Positions 1-8,037 of a stretch of DNA of 64,000 nt are shown piece after piece (within the stretch, counting starts at the first letter, position 1; each line of letters begins with the position of its first letter). The translations under genes were made by a program, and so were the position numbers. This stretch comes from Nonomuraea wenchangensis. GTDB taxonomy: Bacteria > Actinomycetota > Actinomycetes > Streptosporangiales > Streptosporangiaceae. Location: the NCBI RefSeq assembly GCF_900111685.1, contig NZ_FOHX01000018.1:62001-126000 (forward strand). The letters run 5' to 3'. The notes beneath the pieces were generated by a model that was not told where the DNA came from, searched no databases, and saw only the letters and a list, made by a program, of their open reading frames with translations.

Positions 1-785
1 ATGGCCCATTCGACGTCCTGCGGTCCGCCGCGTACGTCGGCGATCCGTTTGCCCAGCTCAGCGAGCACGACGGCGGTGGCGTCGTCGAGCGCCGGCTGGT
101 CGCGGGTGGCAGCGGGGACGTCGGACGTGACGAGCCGGTCGCCCCGCCGGTCGAGGCGGGTGCGTTTGTGCGCGAGCCTGCGGGTGACCGTCCCGTCCGC
201 GGCGACGCGGTAGGCGTCAGGGGTGACCGTGCCGCCGACGACGCTGGGGCCGAGCCCCCAGGACGCCTCGATGCGGATCGGGTCGTGCGGGTCGGCGGGG
301 GTGAACAGGACCCCGGACACCTCGGCGTCCAGGTGGCGTTGCACGAGGACGGCCATGGCACGGTCGCCGGCGGCGCCCCGGTGGTAGTCGAGGGCGCGCG
401 AGGTGAACAGCGAGGCCCAGCAGGCGCGTACGGCGTCGGCGACCGCGCCGGCTCCGCGTACGCCGAGAAAGCTGTCGTGCTGACCGGCCGCCGACGCCTG
501 GCCGGTGTCCTCGTGCGCGGCGGACGATCTCACCGCGACGGGCGGATCGCCGAGCTCGCCGAGCGCGTGCCCGAGCGCGTCGATCAGGGTGGCGTGGACG
601 GGAAGGGCCTCGATCGCCCGCCGCCGGTCCGGCCCGGGGTCCAGGTCGCGTACGGCGGCGCGGTAGGCGGCGAACGGCACGACGAAGCCGCCGGGCACCG
701 GCAGTCCCGCGCGGAGCAGCGCGCCGAGCGCACCGGCCTTGCCCCCGCACGTGTCGGCGACGGCCGACCTGAGGGGTACGATCAT
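1..785 (-). CDS. PEP synthase/PPDK-type ATP-binding protein, 3' end outside window
   Basis: The frame is open from an ATG at 785 to the left edge, giving about 261 N-terminal residues. It reads as the PEP/pyruvate-binding ATP-grasp domain of PEP synthase, PPDK and rifampicin phosphotransferase: CGGKAGALGALL with GLPVPGGFVV near residues 13-36, VRSSAAHEDT near residue 84 followed by AGQHDSFLGV, and VLVQRHLDAEVSGVLFT further on. These enzymes use ATP to phosphorylate a swivelling histidine and pass the phosphate to pyruvate or, in Rph, to an antibiotic. The swivelling and C-terminal domains lie off the window, so central metabolism cannot be told from drug inactivation. It diverges from two small regulator-like genes across a 27-bp palindrome, which suggests an inducible accessory function rather than housekeeping PEP synthesis. 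Confidence 0.85.
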   Translation of the reverse strand, partial: MIVPLRSAVADTCGGKAGALGALLRAGLPVPGGFVVPFAAYRAAVRDLDPGPDRRRAIEALPVHATLIDALGHALGELGDPPVAVRSSAAHEDTGQASAAGQHDSFLGVRGAGAVADAVRACWASLFTSRALDYHRGAAGDRAMAVLVQRHLDAEVSGVLFTPADPHDPIRIEASWGLGPSVVGGTVTPDAYRVAADGTVTRRLAHKRTRLDRRGDRLVTSDVPAATRDQPALDDATAVVLAELGKRIADVRGGPQDVEWA

Positions 786-798
786 CCACCCGCCCTTT

Positions 799-825
799 CA
801 ACGAAACGTTGACAACATTTCGTTG
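799..825. promoter_or_regulatory. 27-bp near-perfect palindromic operator in divergent promoter
   Basis: Thirteen base pairs face each other around a central A with one mismatch; the outer arms are CAACGAAA and TTTCGTTG. A TTGACA-like -35 (809-814) for the rightward gene lies inside it. It sits between starts at 785 (minus) and 836 (plus), so a dimer bound here would block both promoters. The likely binder is one of the two adjacent regulator-like proteins. Confidence 0.7.
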
Positions 826-835
826 ATTCTGGATC

Positions 836-1237
836 ATGAGTGGCATGTCACGCAAGCAGGACATCACTCCCACCGGCCGCGCGGACCGCGCCCAGGCCGG
901 CCGCGAGCACGACGCGCGCCGGCGTCTGCTGCGCCTGGGCGCGGACGCGCTCGACGCCCGTCCGTGGCTCCCCGCGCCGGCCCCGCTGTCGGCGGTGGAC
1001 CTCGTCCAGTTCGCCGTCTGGCGCAACGCCGACCTGGGCCCGGAGGACGTCCTGAGCGCGCTGGCCCTGCTGCCGGCCGCTCGCGCCGAAGTCGACGGGC
1101 TCGAGTCCGCCCTGCTGTTCATCGCCCGTAGCAGCGGGCTGACCTGGGCGCAGATGGCGGAGGCGATGGGGTTCAACTCCCCGCAGGCGTGCCAGCAGCA
1201 CTTCACCCGCCTGACCGCGCGCGAGGCCGGCGCGTGA
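836..1237 (+). CDS. Small HTH-type DNA-binding protein
   Basis: This 133-residue protein has no enzyme motif. The C-terminal third (about residues 93-128) reads SGLTWAQMAEAMGFNSPQACQQHF, a helix-turn-helix pattern (TWAQMAEAMGF then a recognition helix), preceded by a helical region with an LSAVDLVQFAVWRNADLGPEDVLSAL stretch. It starts about 10 bp beyond the 27-bp palindrome and ends overlapping the next gene in a GTGA junction, so the pair is translationally coupled. The likely role is repressor or accessory regulator of the divergent PEP-synthase-like gene. A second in-frame ATG four codons in is an alternative start. The family is not recognised beyond the HTH. Confidence 0.75.
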   Translation: MSGMSRKQDITPTGRADRAQAGREHDARRRLLRLGADALDARPWLPAPAPLSAVDLVQFAVWRNADLGPEDVLSALALLPAARAEVDGLESALLFIARSSGLTWAQMAEAMGFNSPQACQQHFTRLTAREAGA

Positions 1238-1869
1238 CCCGCGACTCCGCGCCCGGCCTGCTGGTCCTGCACGCGGTGCGCATCCTGGGCTTCGCCGACA
1301 CTTCGGCGGTCGCGCAGCGGTACGGGCTCGACGAAACCCGGACCGGGGAGCTGTTGCGCGGCTTCGAGGCGCGAGGCTGGGCCGGGCACTCCGCCTTCGC
1401 CGGCACCGGCGGCTGGTCGCTGACCGAGCCGGGCCGGGCCGAGAACGAGCGCCTGCTCGCGGCCGAGCTCGCCCACGTCGGCGGCGCCGGCGAGGTCCGG
1501 GACGTCTACCGCGCGTTCCTCCCGCTGAACGCCCTCCTGCTGCAGGCCTGCACCGACTGGCAGCTCCGGCCCGCCGACGGCGACCGGCTCGCCGTCAACG
1601 ACCACCGCGACGCCGACTGGGACGCCGGGGTGCTCCACGAGCTGGCCTGCGTCTCGCGCGCGCTCACGCCGCTGGCCGACCGGCTCGGGAGCGTGCTGGC
1701 CCGGTTGCGCGGGTACGACACCCGGTTTGCCGCCGCCCTGGCGCGCGCCCGGGCGGGGGAGCACGCCTGGGTGGACCGGACCGACGTCGACTCCTGTCAT
1801 CGCGTCTGGTTCCAGCTCCACGAGGACCTCATCGCCACGCTCGGCCTGGACCGGAACGCGCACCCCTGA
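1234..1869 (+). CDS. Putative regulator coupled to the HTH gene
   Basis: The GTG at 1234 overlaps the stop of the upstream gene (GTGA), giving 211 residues. The N-terminal part (LLVLHAVRILGFADTSAVAQRYGLDETRTGELLRGFEARGW, then SLTEPGRAENERLL) looks like a winged-helix: a recognition helix, then the wing and the TEPGR segment common to MarR/PadR-like proteins. The C-terminal half is helical with no recognised catalytic motif. No membrane segment or signal is visible. Its coupling to the HTH gene and divergence from a PEP-synthase/Rph-like gene suggest a ligand-sensing partner or a second regulator. The function is an inference. Confidence 0.7.
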   Translation: MTRDSAPGLLVLHAVRILGFADTSAVAQRYGLDETRTGELLRGFEARGWAGHSAFAGTGGWSLTEPGRAENERLLAAELAHVGGAGEVRDVYRAFLPLNALLLQACTDWQLRPADGDRLAVNDHRDADWDAGVLHELACVSRALTPLADRLGSVLARLRGYDTRFAAALARARAGEHAWVDRTDVDSCHRVWFQLHEDLIATLGLDRNAHP

Positions 1870-1972
1870 CGGATCGGTGGCGGGCGGGCCGCCGGGCCCA
1901 GTCCGGGGCCCGCCCGCCGTCCGCCGGTCGCGGCGCGCGCCATCGCCGGTTACGCCGCGACCGGCAGCCTGG

Positions 1973-4468
1973 TCATCCGGAGAACGTCGCCTTGACGGTG
2001 ACCTTGCCGCGCAGGCCCGTCAGCTCGACGGTGTCGCCGCTGACCGGCAGCGGCCGGCCCGCGGCGCTCGCCCCGACGAGCCGGTGCCCGGCGGGCACGC
2101 GCAGCCGGAGCTTCACGGCGGCGTCGCCGAGCCCGCTGGGCAGGCTGACCTCGCCGGTCACCTCGCCGCGCGCCAGCCGCGAGGTGAGCGTGTAGCCGAC
2201 CTCGCCGAACGCGGTGGGCAGCCCGGCGACGGCGACGCGCTCGCCGTCGGCCAGCCAGCCGCGCGGCGTGGCGAAGGCCAGGTCGAGGCCGGTCGGGCTG
2301 CCGGTCTCGTCGCCCTCCTCGTGGACGAGCATCTCGCGCAGGTTCTTCAGGTACGCGGCGTTGTTGGCGCTGAGCGGCGACAGCCACGTGCCCCGGTAGA
2401 ACGTGCCGGGGCAGGGGTCGATGTTGGCGCCCTCCCCGACGGTGAACGTGTCGCGGGAGAAGCCGTGCGCGAGCTGCCCGTAGAAGGCCAGCACCTGCCG
2501 GTCGGGCTGGTCGTTGATCGCCAGGAAACGGTTGTACTGGTAGCCGTACACCTGGTCGACGCCGGTGCCCTCGTAGCCGGCCAGCCCGCCCGGGTTGCAG
2601 TCGCCGATGGCCTGCCCGGTGTAGTTGAACCTGACCATACCGAGGAACGTGCCGCCGTGGGTGTGCACGTACTTCAGCAGCTTGGCGCTCTCCTCGCCGG
2701 TGAAGAAGCCGGAGGCGAAGCCGTAGTGGGCGAGCAGGTTCCAGTAGCTGGAGTCGCGGGTCTCGGTGATGGTGTCGTACGGCTGCACGCCCGACAGCAG
2801 CTCGCGCGGCACGAACAGGCTCCCGTCGGGCAGCTCCACCTTGGACCGGTCGATCACCTCGCGCAGCTTGCCGGTGAACCTGTCGTACGCCGGCCCATAC
2901 GCGGCGGCGAGGTCGTCGCGGCCGAGCGAGCGGAAGACCTGGAGCAGGTCGCGCCAGCCCCACCAGGACACGAGCTGGGCGTGCGTCCAGTAGCCCTCGT
3001 TCCAGTTGTCCTCGCAGCAGCGCTGCTTCTCCAGGATGCCGTTGGGGTCGGCGGCCGTCTGGCGGACGTAGTCGTCCAGGTAGCCGCGCAGGGCGTCGAG
3101 GTTGCGCTCGACGAACGCGCGGTCGCCGGTGAGCCGGTAGTAGCGGGCGGCGGCGAGCAGTTTGGAGCCCTGTTCCCAGTTGCGGTACATGACGGGATAG
3201 GCGGGTCCGCCCTCCTTCGTCATGGTGAGCAGGGTCTGCAGGTTCGCGCGGTAGTCGTCGCCGAACCCGAACTCGCCGAGCGCGGAGACGGTGTCCACCA
3301 TCTCCGGCACGTACTGCTGCTCGTAGAAGTTGCCGATGCTGTAGCGCCAGCCCATCGTGAGGTTCTGGATGAGCAGGTTGCGCAGCGCGCGGGTGGCGTA
3401 CTCCTCGGGGACGGAGATCCGGGCGCCCTGGGCGAGTTTGCGCTTCCAGTAGGCGGCGACGCTGTCGCGCGCCTTGGCGTAGGAGCCGGGTGCCAGCACG
3501 GAGGCGCCGTTGCCGCGCACCTCGGCGGGGTTGTTGAGGACGGCGAGGGTGACCGTGCGGGGGCCGCGCGCCAGGTCGAGCTCGTAGGTGAGGTCGGCGC
3601 CGGACAGGGTGGGGGAGCCGTCGGTGAGCAGGTGCACGGCGTTCCCCGCGGCGACCTTGCGGCCGTTCAGCGTCAGGGCGGGGTTCTTCGGGTCTTCGAG
3701 GTGGACGCGGAGCGTGGCGGAGCGGGCGGTCTTCGTGCCGGTCGCGGTGATCTTCACGTAGCTGACCAGCGACGGCGTCTCGGGGGCGCGGGCGGCGAAC
3801 GACTCCTGCGTGTACGTGACGCCGGCCGCGTCGCGGTAGCCGACGCGCAGGATCGGCAGGTAGCCGTCCTGGAGGGTGGCCGGGGTCAGCCGGCCGAGGT
3901 CGGAGCCGAACCGCTCGCCGCCGACGAAGAACCGCGTCCGGCGGAAGTCGCCGCAGCGGGCCTTGTAAGCCTCGGAGTAGTCGCCCGTCCAGGGGGCGGC
4001 GTCGCACGGGGTGTGCCAGTCGGCGGTGATGCCGCTGCCGTCGGCGGTGTGCAACGCGTAGTGGTTGCCGCTCGGCTCGGCCGGCGACTGGGTCTCGGCG
4101 GTGTCGCCCTGGGGGAGGGTGAGCGGCAGGTAGTGGTAGCCGGTGTCGCTGACGCCGTTGGCGCCGTTGCCGGTCTCGCCGGTGGCGACGCCGCCGGTCG
4201 CGATCGGCACCAGGTAGTCCTTGACGTTGTCGTACGTGGGGCCCTCCGGCTTGGCGATGAGGTGCTCGCCCCACAGGTCGGTGCGGGCGGCCAGCGCCTG
4301 CCGCACGCCGTCCACGTACTCCTGGCTGAGCGTCGGCCAGGTCTGCCGGTCGGCCAGCGGGGGCGGCGGTTCGGCGGCCAGCGCCGGCGTCGCGGGGGCG
4401 AGCAGCAGGGCCGCCACCACCGCCGCTCCTGCGGCCCGCGCCGTGCGGCGTGATGCGCGTGGATGCAT
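1973..4468 (-). CDS. Secreted six-hairpin-type glycosidase
   Basis: This 831-residue protein starts at an ATG preceded by GGAGGA (4473-4478). Residues 1-31 are a twin-arginine-containing signal peptide (SRRTARAAG, hydrophobic core, cleavage near ALA-AEP). The mature protein has a β-rich N-terminal part and, from about residue 330, helical repeats typical of (α/α)6-barrel glycosidases, with aromatic- and acid-rich segments such as CCEDNWNEGYWTH and the paired YWNLL and GYQYNRFL regions. A β-sandwich ends the protein. It probably cleaves an oligo- or polysaccharide outside the cell for the importer encoded upstream. It is the last gene of the minus-strand operon that starts with the binding protein at 12204. 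The CAZy family and the catalytic acids cannot be assigned by eye. Confidence 0.8.
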   Translation of the reverse strand: MHPRASRRTARAAGAAVVAALLLAPATPALAAEPPPPLADRQTWPTLSQEYVDGVRQALAARTDLWGEHLIAKPEGPTYDNVKDYLVPIATGGVATGETGNGANGVSDTGYHYLPLTLPQGDTAETQSPAEPSGNHYALHTADGSGITADWHTPCDAAPWTGDYSEAYKARCGDFRRTRFFVGGERFGSDLGRLTPATLQDGYLPILRVGYRDAAGVTYTQESFAARAPETPSLVSYVKITATGTKTARSATLRVHLEDPKNPALTLNGRKVAAGNAVHLLTDGSPTLSGADLTYELDLARGPRTVTLAVLNNPAEVRGNGASVLAPGSYAKARDSVAAYWKRKLAQGARISVPEEYATRALRNLLIQNLTMGWRYSIGNFYEQQYVPEMVDTVSALGEFGFGDDYRANLQTLLTMTKEGGPAYPVMYRNWEQGSKLLAAARYYRLTGDRAFVERNLDALRGYLDDYVRQTAADPNGILEKQRCCEDNWNEGYWTHAQLVSWWGWRDLLQVFRSLGRDDLAAAYGPAYDRFTGKLREVIDRSKVELPDGSLFVPRELLSGVQPYDTITETRDSSYWNLLAHYGFASGFFTGEESAKLLKYVHTHGGTFLGMVRFNYTGQAIGDCNPGGLAGYEGTGVDQVYGYQYNRFLAINDQPDRQVLAFYGQLAHGFSRDTFTVGEGANIDPCPGTFYRGTWLSPLSANNAAYLKNLREMLVHEEGDETGSPTGLDLAFATPRGWLADGERVAVAGLPTAFGEVGYTLTSRLARGEVTGEVSLPSGLGDAAVKLRLRVPAGHRLVGASAAGRPLPVSGDTVELTGLRGKVTVKATFSG

Positions 4469-4491
4469 CCAGGTCCTCCTCGATGTGCTGT

Positions 4492-5661
4492 TCACGAAGC
4501 GGCGATGGCGCGGGCTTGGCGGATCAGGTCCAGCGAGGCGAGCGGGCTGAGACCGTAGTGGTAGAGGTCGACCCGGTCTGCGGCGGCGGCGCGGAGCTTC
4601 TGGGCGAGGTTGTCCGCGCTGTCGCAGTCGGGATCCATCGGACGGAGCGCGACCCCGACGGGGCCGCGGGTGAGCGATCGGTACGCCTCCACCTCCAGGC
4701 GGACGCGTTCGGGGTCGCGGGCGTAGGCGGTGACGGTGACGGGGCAGGTCAGATCGCCGGGGCGGACGCCCAGCGCGCGGGCGCCGTGGACGCCGGGCTC
4801 GCCTTCGGGGCGGCCGTCCGCCCAGCCGAGCAGCCCGGCGGACAGGTCGAGCAGCCGGAACCCGGCGCCGGCGCGGGCCGCCTCGGCCGCCAGCTCCGCC
4901 AGCAGCGCGCTCACCGTGTCGCAGCGCGCCTCGAGGTAGCCGTCCAGCGCCTCGGCGAGCGGCGGGCCCGGCGGGCGGCCGGCGAGGCAGGCTTCGACGT
5001 GGGCGCGGGCGGCGTCCAGCAGGTCGGGCACGGGGACGCCGCGGGAGCCGGCCGCGGCCCGGCAGTGGGCGCAGAAGCAGAGCCCGAGCAGCAGCCGGGC
5101 GGTCGCGTCCAGCGGGACCGCGTGGCGCTCGTGCCCGTGCCCGTGCTCGAACGGCAGCCAGTGCGCCGCCTCGGCGAGCACCGTGCCGACCGGGTAGCGG
5201 CAGACGTCGCGGGTCAGCGCGACGGCGTAGGCCCGCACCTCGGGGTCGGAGGGGCAGAGCACGTGCGGGTACGGGTCGCCGAACAGGTTGCGCACCACGC
5301 CGGGTCGCGCCTCGTCGTCGCCGTCGTCGTGCAGGTAGACGGTCCAGGCGTCCACCGTGGCGCCATGGGCCGGGGCCCGCTCGGCCAGCTCGGCCAGCAG
5401 GTCCCGGCCGCGGGCGAACTCGCTGCGCCGTGGCCGCAGGCCGAGGCCCTGGTAGAGGCCGGGTTCGGGCGTGAAGCAGACGCCGGCGCCGCCGGTCGCC
5501 ACCCGCCGTAGCGGGTTGTGCGGCAGCACGTCGCGGGCGGCGTGGTAGGCGACCGCCGGAGCCAGCCTGCTCACCCCGGCCCGCGTCACGACGTTGTCCA
5601 GCACCGCGTCCACGCCCTCGCCCGCCAGGTCCAGCGGGCCGCAGAACAGCGAGAGCTCCAT
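4492..5661 (-). CDS. Uncharacterised TIM-barrel-like cytoplasmic protein
   Basis: The protein has 389 residues and no signal peptide or membrane segment. The sequence alternates short hydrophobic strands and helices (VDAWTVYLHDDGDD, VCRYPVGTVLAEAAHWLPFEHGHGHERH, CFCAHCRAAAG, VGVALRPMDPDCDSADNLAQKL, VDLYHYGLSPLASLDLIRQARA), consistent with a TIM barrel of the glycosidase-like type. A CFCAHC cysteine cluster and a GHGHERH histidine cluster could bind metal. It lies between the SDR gene (3-nt gap) and the secreted glycosidase in the catabolic operon, which suggests cytoplasmic hydrolysis of the imported saccharide. No family is confidently recognised. Confidence 0.75.
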   Translation of the reverse strand: MELSLFCGPLDLAGEGVDAVLDNVVTRAGVSRLAPAVAYHAARDVLPHNPLRRVATGGAGVCFTPEPGLYQGLGLRPRRSEFARGRDLLAELAERAPAHGATVDAWTVYLHDDGDDEARPGVVRNLFGDPYPHVLCPSDPEVRAYAVALTRDVCRYPVGTVLAEAAHWLPFEHGHGHERHAVPLDATARLLLGLCFCAHCRAAAGSRGVPVPDLLDAARAHVEACLAGRPPGPPLAEALDGYLEARCDTVSALLAELAAEAARAGAGFRLLDLSAGLLGWADGRPEGEPGVHGARALGVRPGDLTCPVTVTAYARDPERVRLEVEAYRSLTRGPVGVALRPMDPDCDSADNLAQKLRAAAADRVDLYHYGLSPLASLDLIRQARAIAAS

Positions 5662-5664
5662 CGG

Positions 5665-6402
5665 CTACATCCGCACCGTGAGCCCGCCGTCGGCGACCAG
5701 CGCGTGCCCGGTGACGTACGAGGAGTCCTCGCCGGCCAGGAACGCGACGGTCGCGGCGATCTCGCGCGGCTCGGCGAACCTGCGCAGCGGGATGCGCCCG
5801 GCGAAGTCCGCCCGGTCCGCCTCGCCCCAGCCGCCTTCCTCCCACATGTCGGTCCAGGTCGAGCCGGGGCAGACGGCGTTGACGCGGACGCCGTGGGGGG
5901 CGTACTCCAGGGCGAGGGTCTGGGTCAGCGACACCAGGGCCGCCTTGGAGGCGTTGTAGTGCAGCATGTCGGGCTGGCCGCGCAGCGCGTTCACCGAGGC
6001 CACGTTGACGATGGAGCCCCGGCCCGCGGCGCACATGCCGCGTCCGGCCTCCCGGCCGAGCAGCGCGGCGGCCTGGAAGTTGACCCGCATGACGTCGGCG
6101 AGGGCGTCCGCGTCCAGCTCGGCGAGCGGGATGCGGGGCGCCACGGCCGCGTTGTTGACCAGCGCGGTGAGCGGGGTCTCCTGCCGGTCGAGCCAGGCGG
6201 TCATGTAGTCGAGGTCGGTCACGTCGGCGACCAGGGGCCGTACCTCGCCGTGCTCCTTCAGCTCGGGGAGCGCGGCCTCCAGCCGGTCGCCGTTGAGGTC
6301 GCAGGCGGTGACGGCGAACCCGTCGGCGGCCAGCCGGGCGGCGACCGCCCGGCCGATGCCGCGGGCCGCGCCCGTGACCAGCGCCGTGCGCGGGGTGCTC
6401 AT
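5665..6402 (-). CDS. SDR-family NAD(P)-dependent oxidoreductase
   Basis: A classical short-chain dehydrogenase of 245 residues. It has the TGAARGIG cofactor loop (about residues 10-17), NNAA, the catalytic serine region NVASVNAL and YNASKAA with catalytic Tyr and Lys, then the PGSTWT loop and C-terminal DGGLTV. The ATG at 6402 overlaps the stop of the amidohydrolase gene (ATGA), so the two are coupled. In the operon it probably oxidises a sugar, sugar acid or lactol before or after the amidohydrolase step. The acidic end of β2 (CDLNGDR) favours NAD over NADP. The substrate is unknown. Confidence 0.93.
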   Translation of the reverse strand: MSTPRTALVTGAARGIGRAVAARLAADGFAVTACDLNGDRLEAALPELKEHGEVRPLVADVTDLDYMTAWLDRQETPLTALVNNAAVAPRIPLAELDADALADVMRVNFQAAALLGREAGRGMCAAGRGSIVNVASVNALRGQPDMLHYNASKAALVSLTQTLALEYAPHGVRVNAVCPGSTWTDMWEEGGWGEADRADFAGRIPLRRFAEPREIAATVAFLAGEDSSYVTGHALVADGGLTVRM

Positions 6403-7202
6403 GCGGGGGCTCCGATCTTCAGTCCGAACAGGGGCGCGGCGTTGCCGCCGAGGATGAGCCGCTTGGCGGCGTCGTCCACCTGGGCGTAGACGAGGCCGCC
6501 GAGCTGCAGGGCGGCGTTCATGAACGGGATGTCGCTGCCGAAGACCAGCCGCTCGGCGCCGACCTCGCGGGTCAGGAACTCCACGACGCCCTCCCAGGAG
6601 AGCGGCCCGGTGAGGTCGAGGTGGATGTTCGGGCGTTCGGCGACGGCGGCGACCACCCGGTCCAGGCCGTAGTCGAGCCCGGCGTGGCCGAGCAGCAGCG
6701 GCACCTGCGGGTAGCGGTCGGCGATGGTGGTGAACACGCCGAGCGCGTCGCCCGCGAAGTAGCTGTGCGACAGCACCGGCACCCGGTGCTCGGCGGCGAA
6801 CTCCCACACCGGCGCGTACGCCGGCCCGTCCAGCGGGTAGTCGCCGTGCAGCTCCGGATGCAGTTTGACGCCGCGGAACGCCGGATGGGCGAAGCACCGC
6901 TCCAGCTCGGCCGCGACCTGCGCCGGATAGTTGGGGTTGACGCAGCAGTAGCCGAGCACCCGGCCGGGATGGCGGGTGGCGGCCTCCATCACCTGGTCGT
7001 TGCCGTAGCGGTAGTCGGCGGAGATGCCGGCGTGCGCGGCGACCACGGCCACGTCCACGCCGAGCAGGTCCATGGCGCGGATCATGCCGTCGATGTCGTG
7101 GTCGGGGATGTGGAAGTTGCGGAACGCCCCGAGATGGCAGTGGGCGTCCACGATGAGCGGCGCGTCGGTCGGGGCGAGCTTGCCCGGCAGGTCAGTGCGC
7201 AT
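6399..7202 (-). CDS. Amidohydrolase-2 family metal-dependent hydrolase
   Basis: A TIM-barrel amidohydrolase of 267 residues with a full set of candidate metal ligands: H21-x-H23 in VDAHCHLG, H115 after GVKL, H146 (VLSHSY), H173 (GHAGLD) and D224 (FGSDIPF). Family members (PF04909) hydrolyse lactones or decarboxylate aromatic and sugar-derived acids. It is coupled to the SDR gene downstream (ATGA) and overlaps the upstream paralogous gene by 11 nt. In this context it probably opens a sugar-acid lactone. The neighbouring paralogue has lost every one of these ligands. Confidence 0.9.
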   Translation of the reverse strand: MRTDLPGKLAPTDAPLIVDAHCHLGAFRNFHIPDHDIDGMIRAMDLLGVDVAVVAAHAGISADYRYGNDQVMEAATRHPGRVLGYCCVNPNYPAQVAAELERCFAHPAFRGVKLHPELHGDYPLDGPAYAPVWEFAAEHRVPVLSHSYFAGDALGVFTTIADRYPQVPLLLGHAGLDYGLDRVVAAVAERPNIHLDLTGPLSWEGVVEFLTREVGAERLVFGSDIPFMNAALQLGGLVYAQVDDAAKRLILGGNAAPLFGLKIGAPA

Positions 7203-8004
7203 ACGTCGCGATCCCTTCTCCTGCGCGGGCGAGCAGCCCGGCCAGCGTCCCGCCGGCGATCAGCGCCCGGTCGGCCTCGGGCAGATCGGCCCGGTCGAGC
7301 TGGAGCCGCGCGCCGCCGAGCGACTGGACCGGGTAGCCGGAGCCGAAGACGGCGCGGTGCGCGCCGAAGCGCTCGCACAGGTCCTCAAGACCGTGGTGCA
7401 CGTTGAACCCCGCGGTCTGGACGTACAGGTTGGGGAAGCGTTTGAGCAGCGGGTAGAGGGTGCGGTTGTTGCGTCCCTGGATGTCCATGAGGATGACCGG
7501 CAGGTCGGGGTGGCTCTCGGCCAGGTCGTACACCTCCCGCCATGGCGGCTCGCCGCGCCGGAACAGGGTGAAGTCCACGGCGAGCGGCATCCGGGCGCGT
7601 TCGAGCGCCGTCAGCAGCTCGCCGGAGCACCAGGGGGCCAGCGAGAAGCGGTGGCCGCCCATGTCGGCGGAGGGGAAGATCCTGGCCATCCGTGTCCCGC
7701 CCGCCAGCAGCTCCCGTACCAGCGTCTCGGGTTCGGGCAGCTCGCCCGTGTGCGGCGGCAGGACCACGCCCACCGGGTGCAGGCGGCGGCGTTCCGGCTC
7801 GGCGAGGCCGGCCAGCTCGCGCCCCAGCAGGGCGTTGCCCGCGGCGGGGGCGTGCTCGCGGGCGAGCACGTGGTAGACGGCCGCCTCGTGGATCCCGACC
7901 CGGTCGAGCTCCGCGACCAGCCGGGCGGGGGTCACCGCCTGGGTGATGTACGGCATGCGCCCTGCGGGGCGGCCGACGAACGTGTTGCAGTCGAGATATC
8001 GCAC
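7192..8004 (-). CDS. Amidohydrolase-fold protein lacking the metal ligands
   Basis: At 270 residues this has the length and layout of the amidohydrolase-2 barrel and is encoded directly upstream of an intact paralogue (11-nt overlap). The signature positions have changed: the N-terminal HxH is LDCNTF (C6-N7-T8), the strand usually carrying His reads ILMDIQG, and the terminal GSD is GSG (G223). The rest of the fold is conserved (RYLDCNTFVG start, AVFGSGYP end) and the frame is clean, so it is not a pseudogene. It may be a non-catalytic partner of the product of 6399-7202, or an enzyme with metal-free chemistry. Confidence 0.8.
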   Translation of the reverse strand: MRYLDCNTFVGRPAGRMPYITQAVTPARLVAELDRVGIHEAAVYHVLAREHAPAAGNALLGRELAGLAEPERRRLHPVGVVLPPHTGELPEPETLVRELLAGGTRMARIFPSADMGGHRFSLAPWCSGELLTALERARMPLAVDFTLFRRGEPPWREVYDLAESHPDLPVILMDIQGRNNRTLYPLLKRFPNLYVQTAGFNVHHGLEDLCERFGAHRAVFGSGYPVQSLGGARLQLDRADLPEADRALIAGGTLAGLLARAGEGIATYAH

Positions 8005-8037
8005 ACAACCTCACTTGCTACCTGAAATGTTGGGGCT

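Noticed and set aside
1727..4453. Long plus-strand open frame (about 900 codons)
   Set aside because: It is antisense to the glycosidase gene, low in complexity and Arg/Gly/Val-rich, the typical shadow of a high-GC gene.
4469..6034. Upstream extension of the glycosidase frame
   Set aside because: The frame stays open, but the signal peptide and GGAGGA place the start at 4468.
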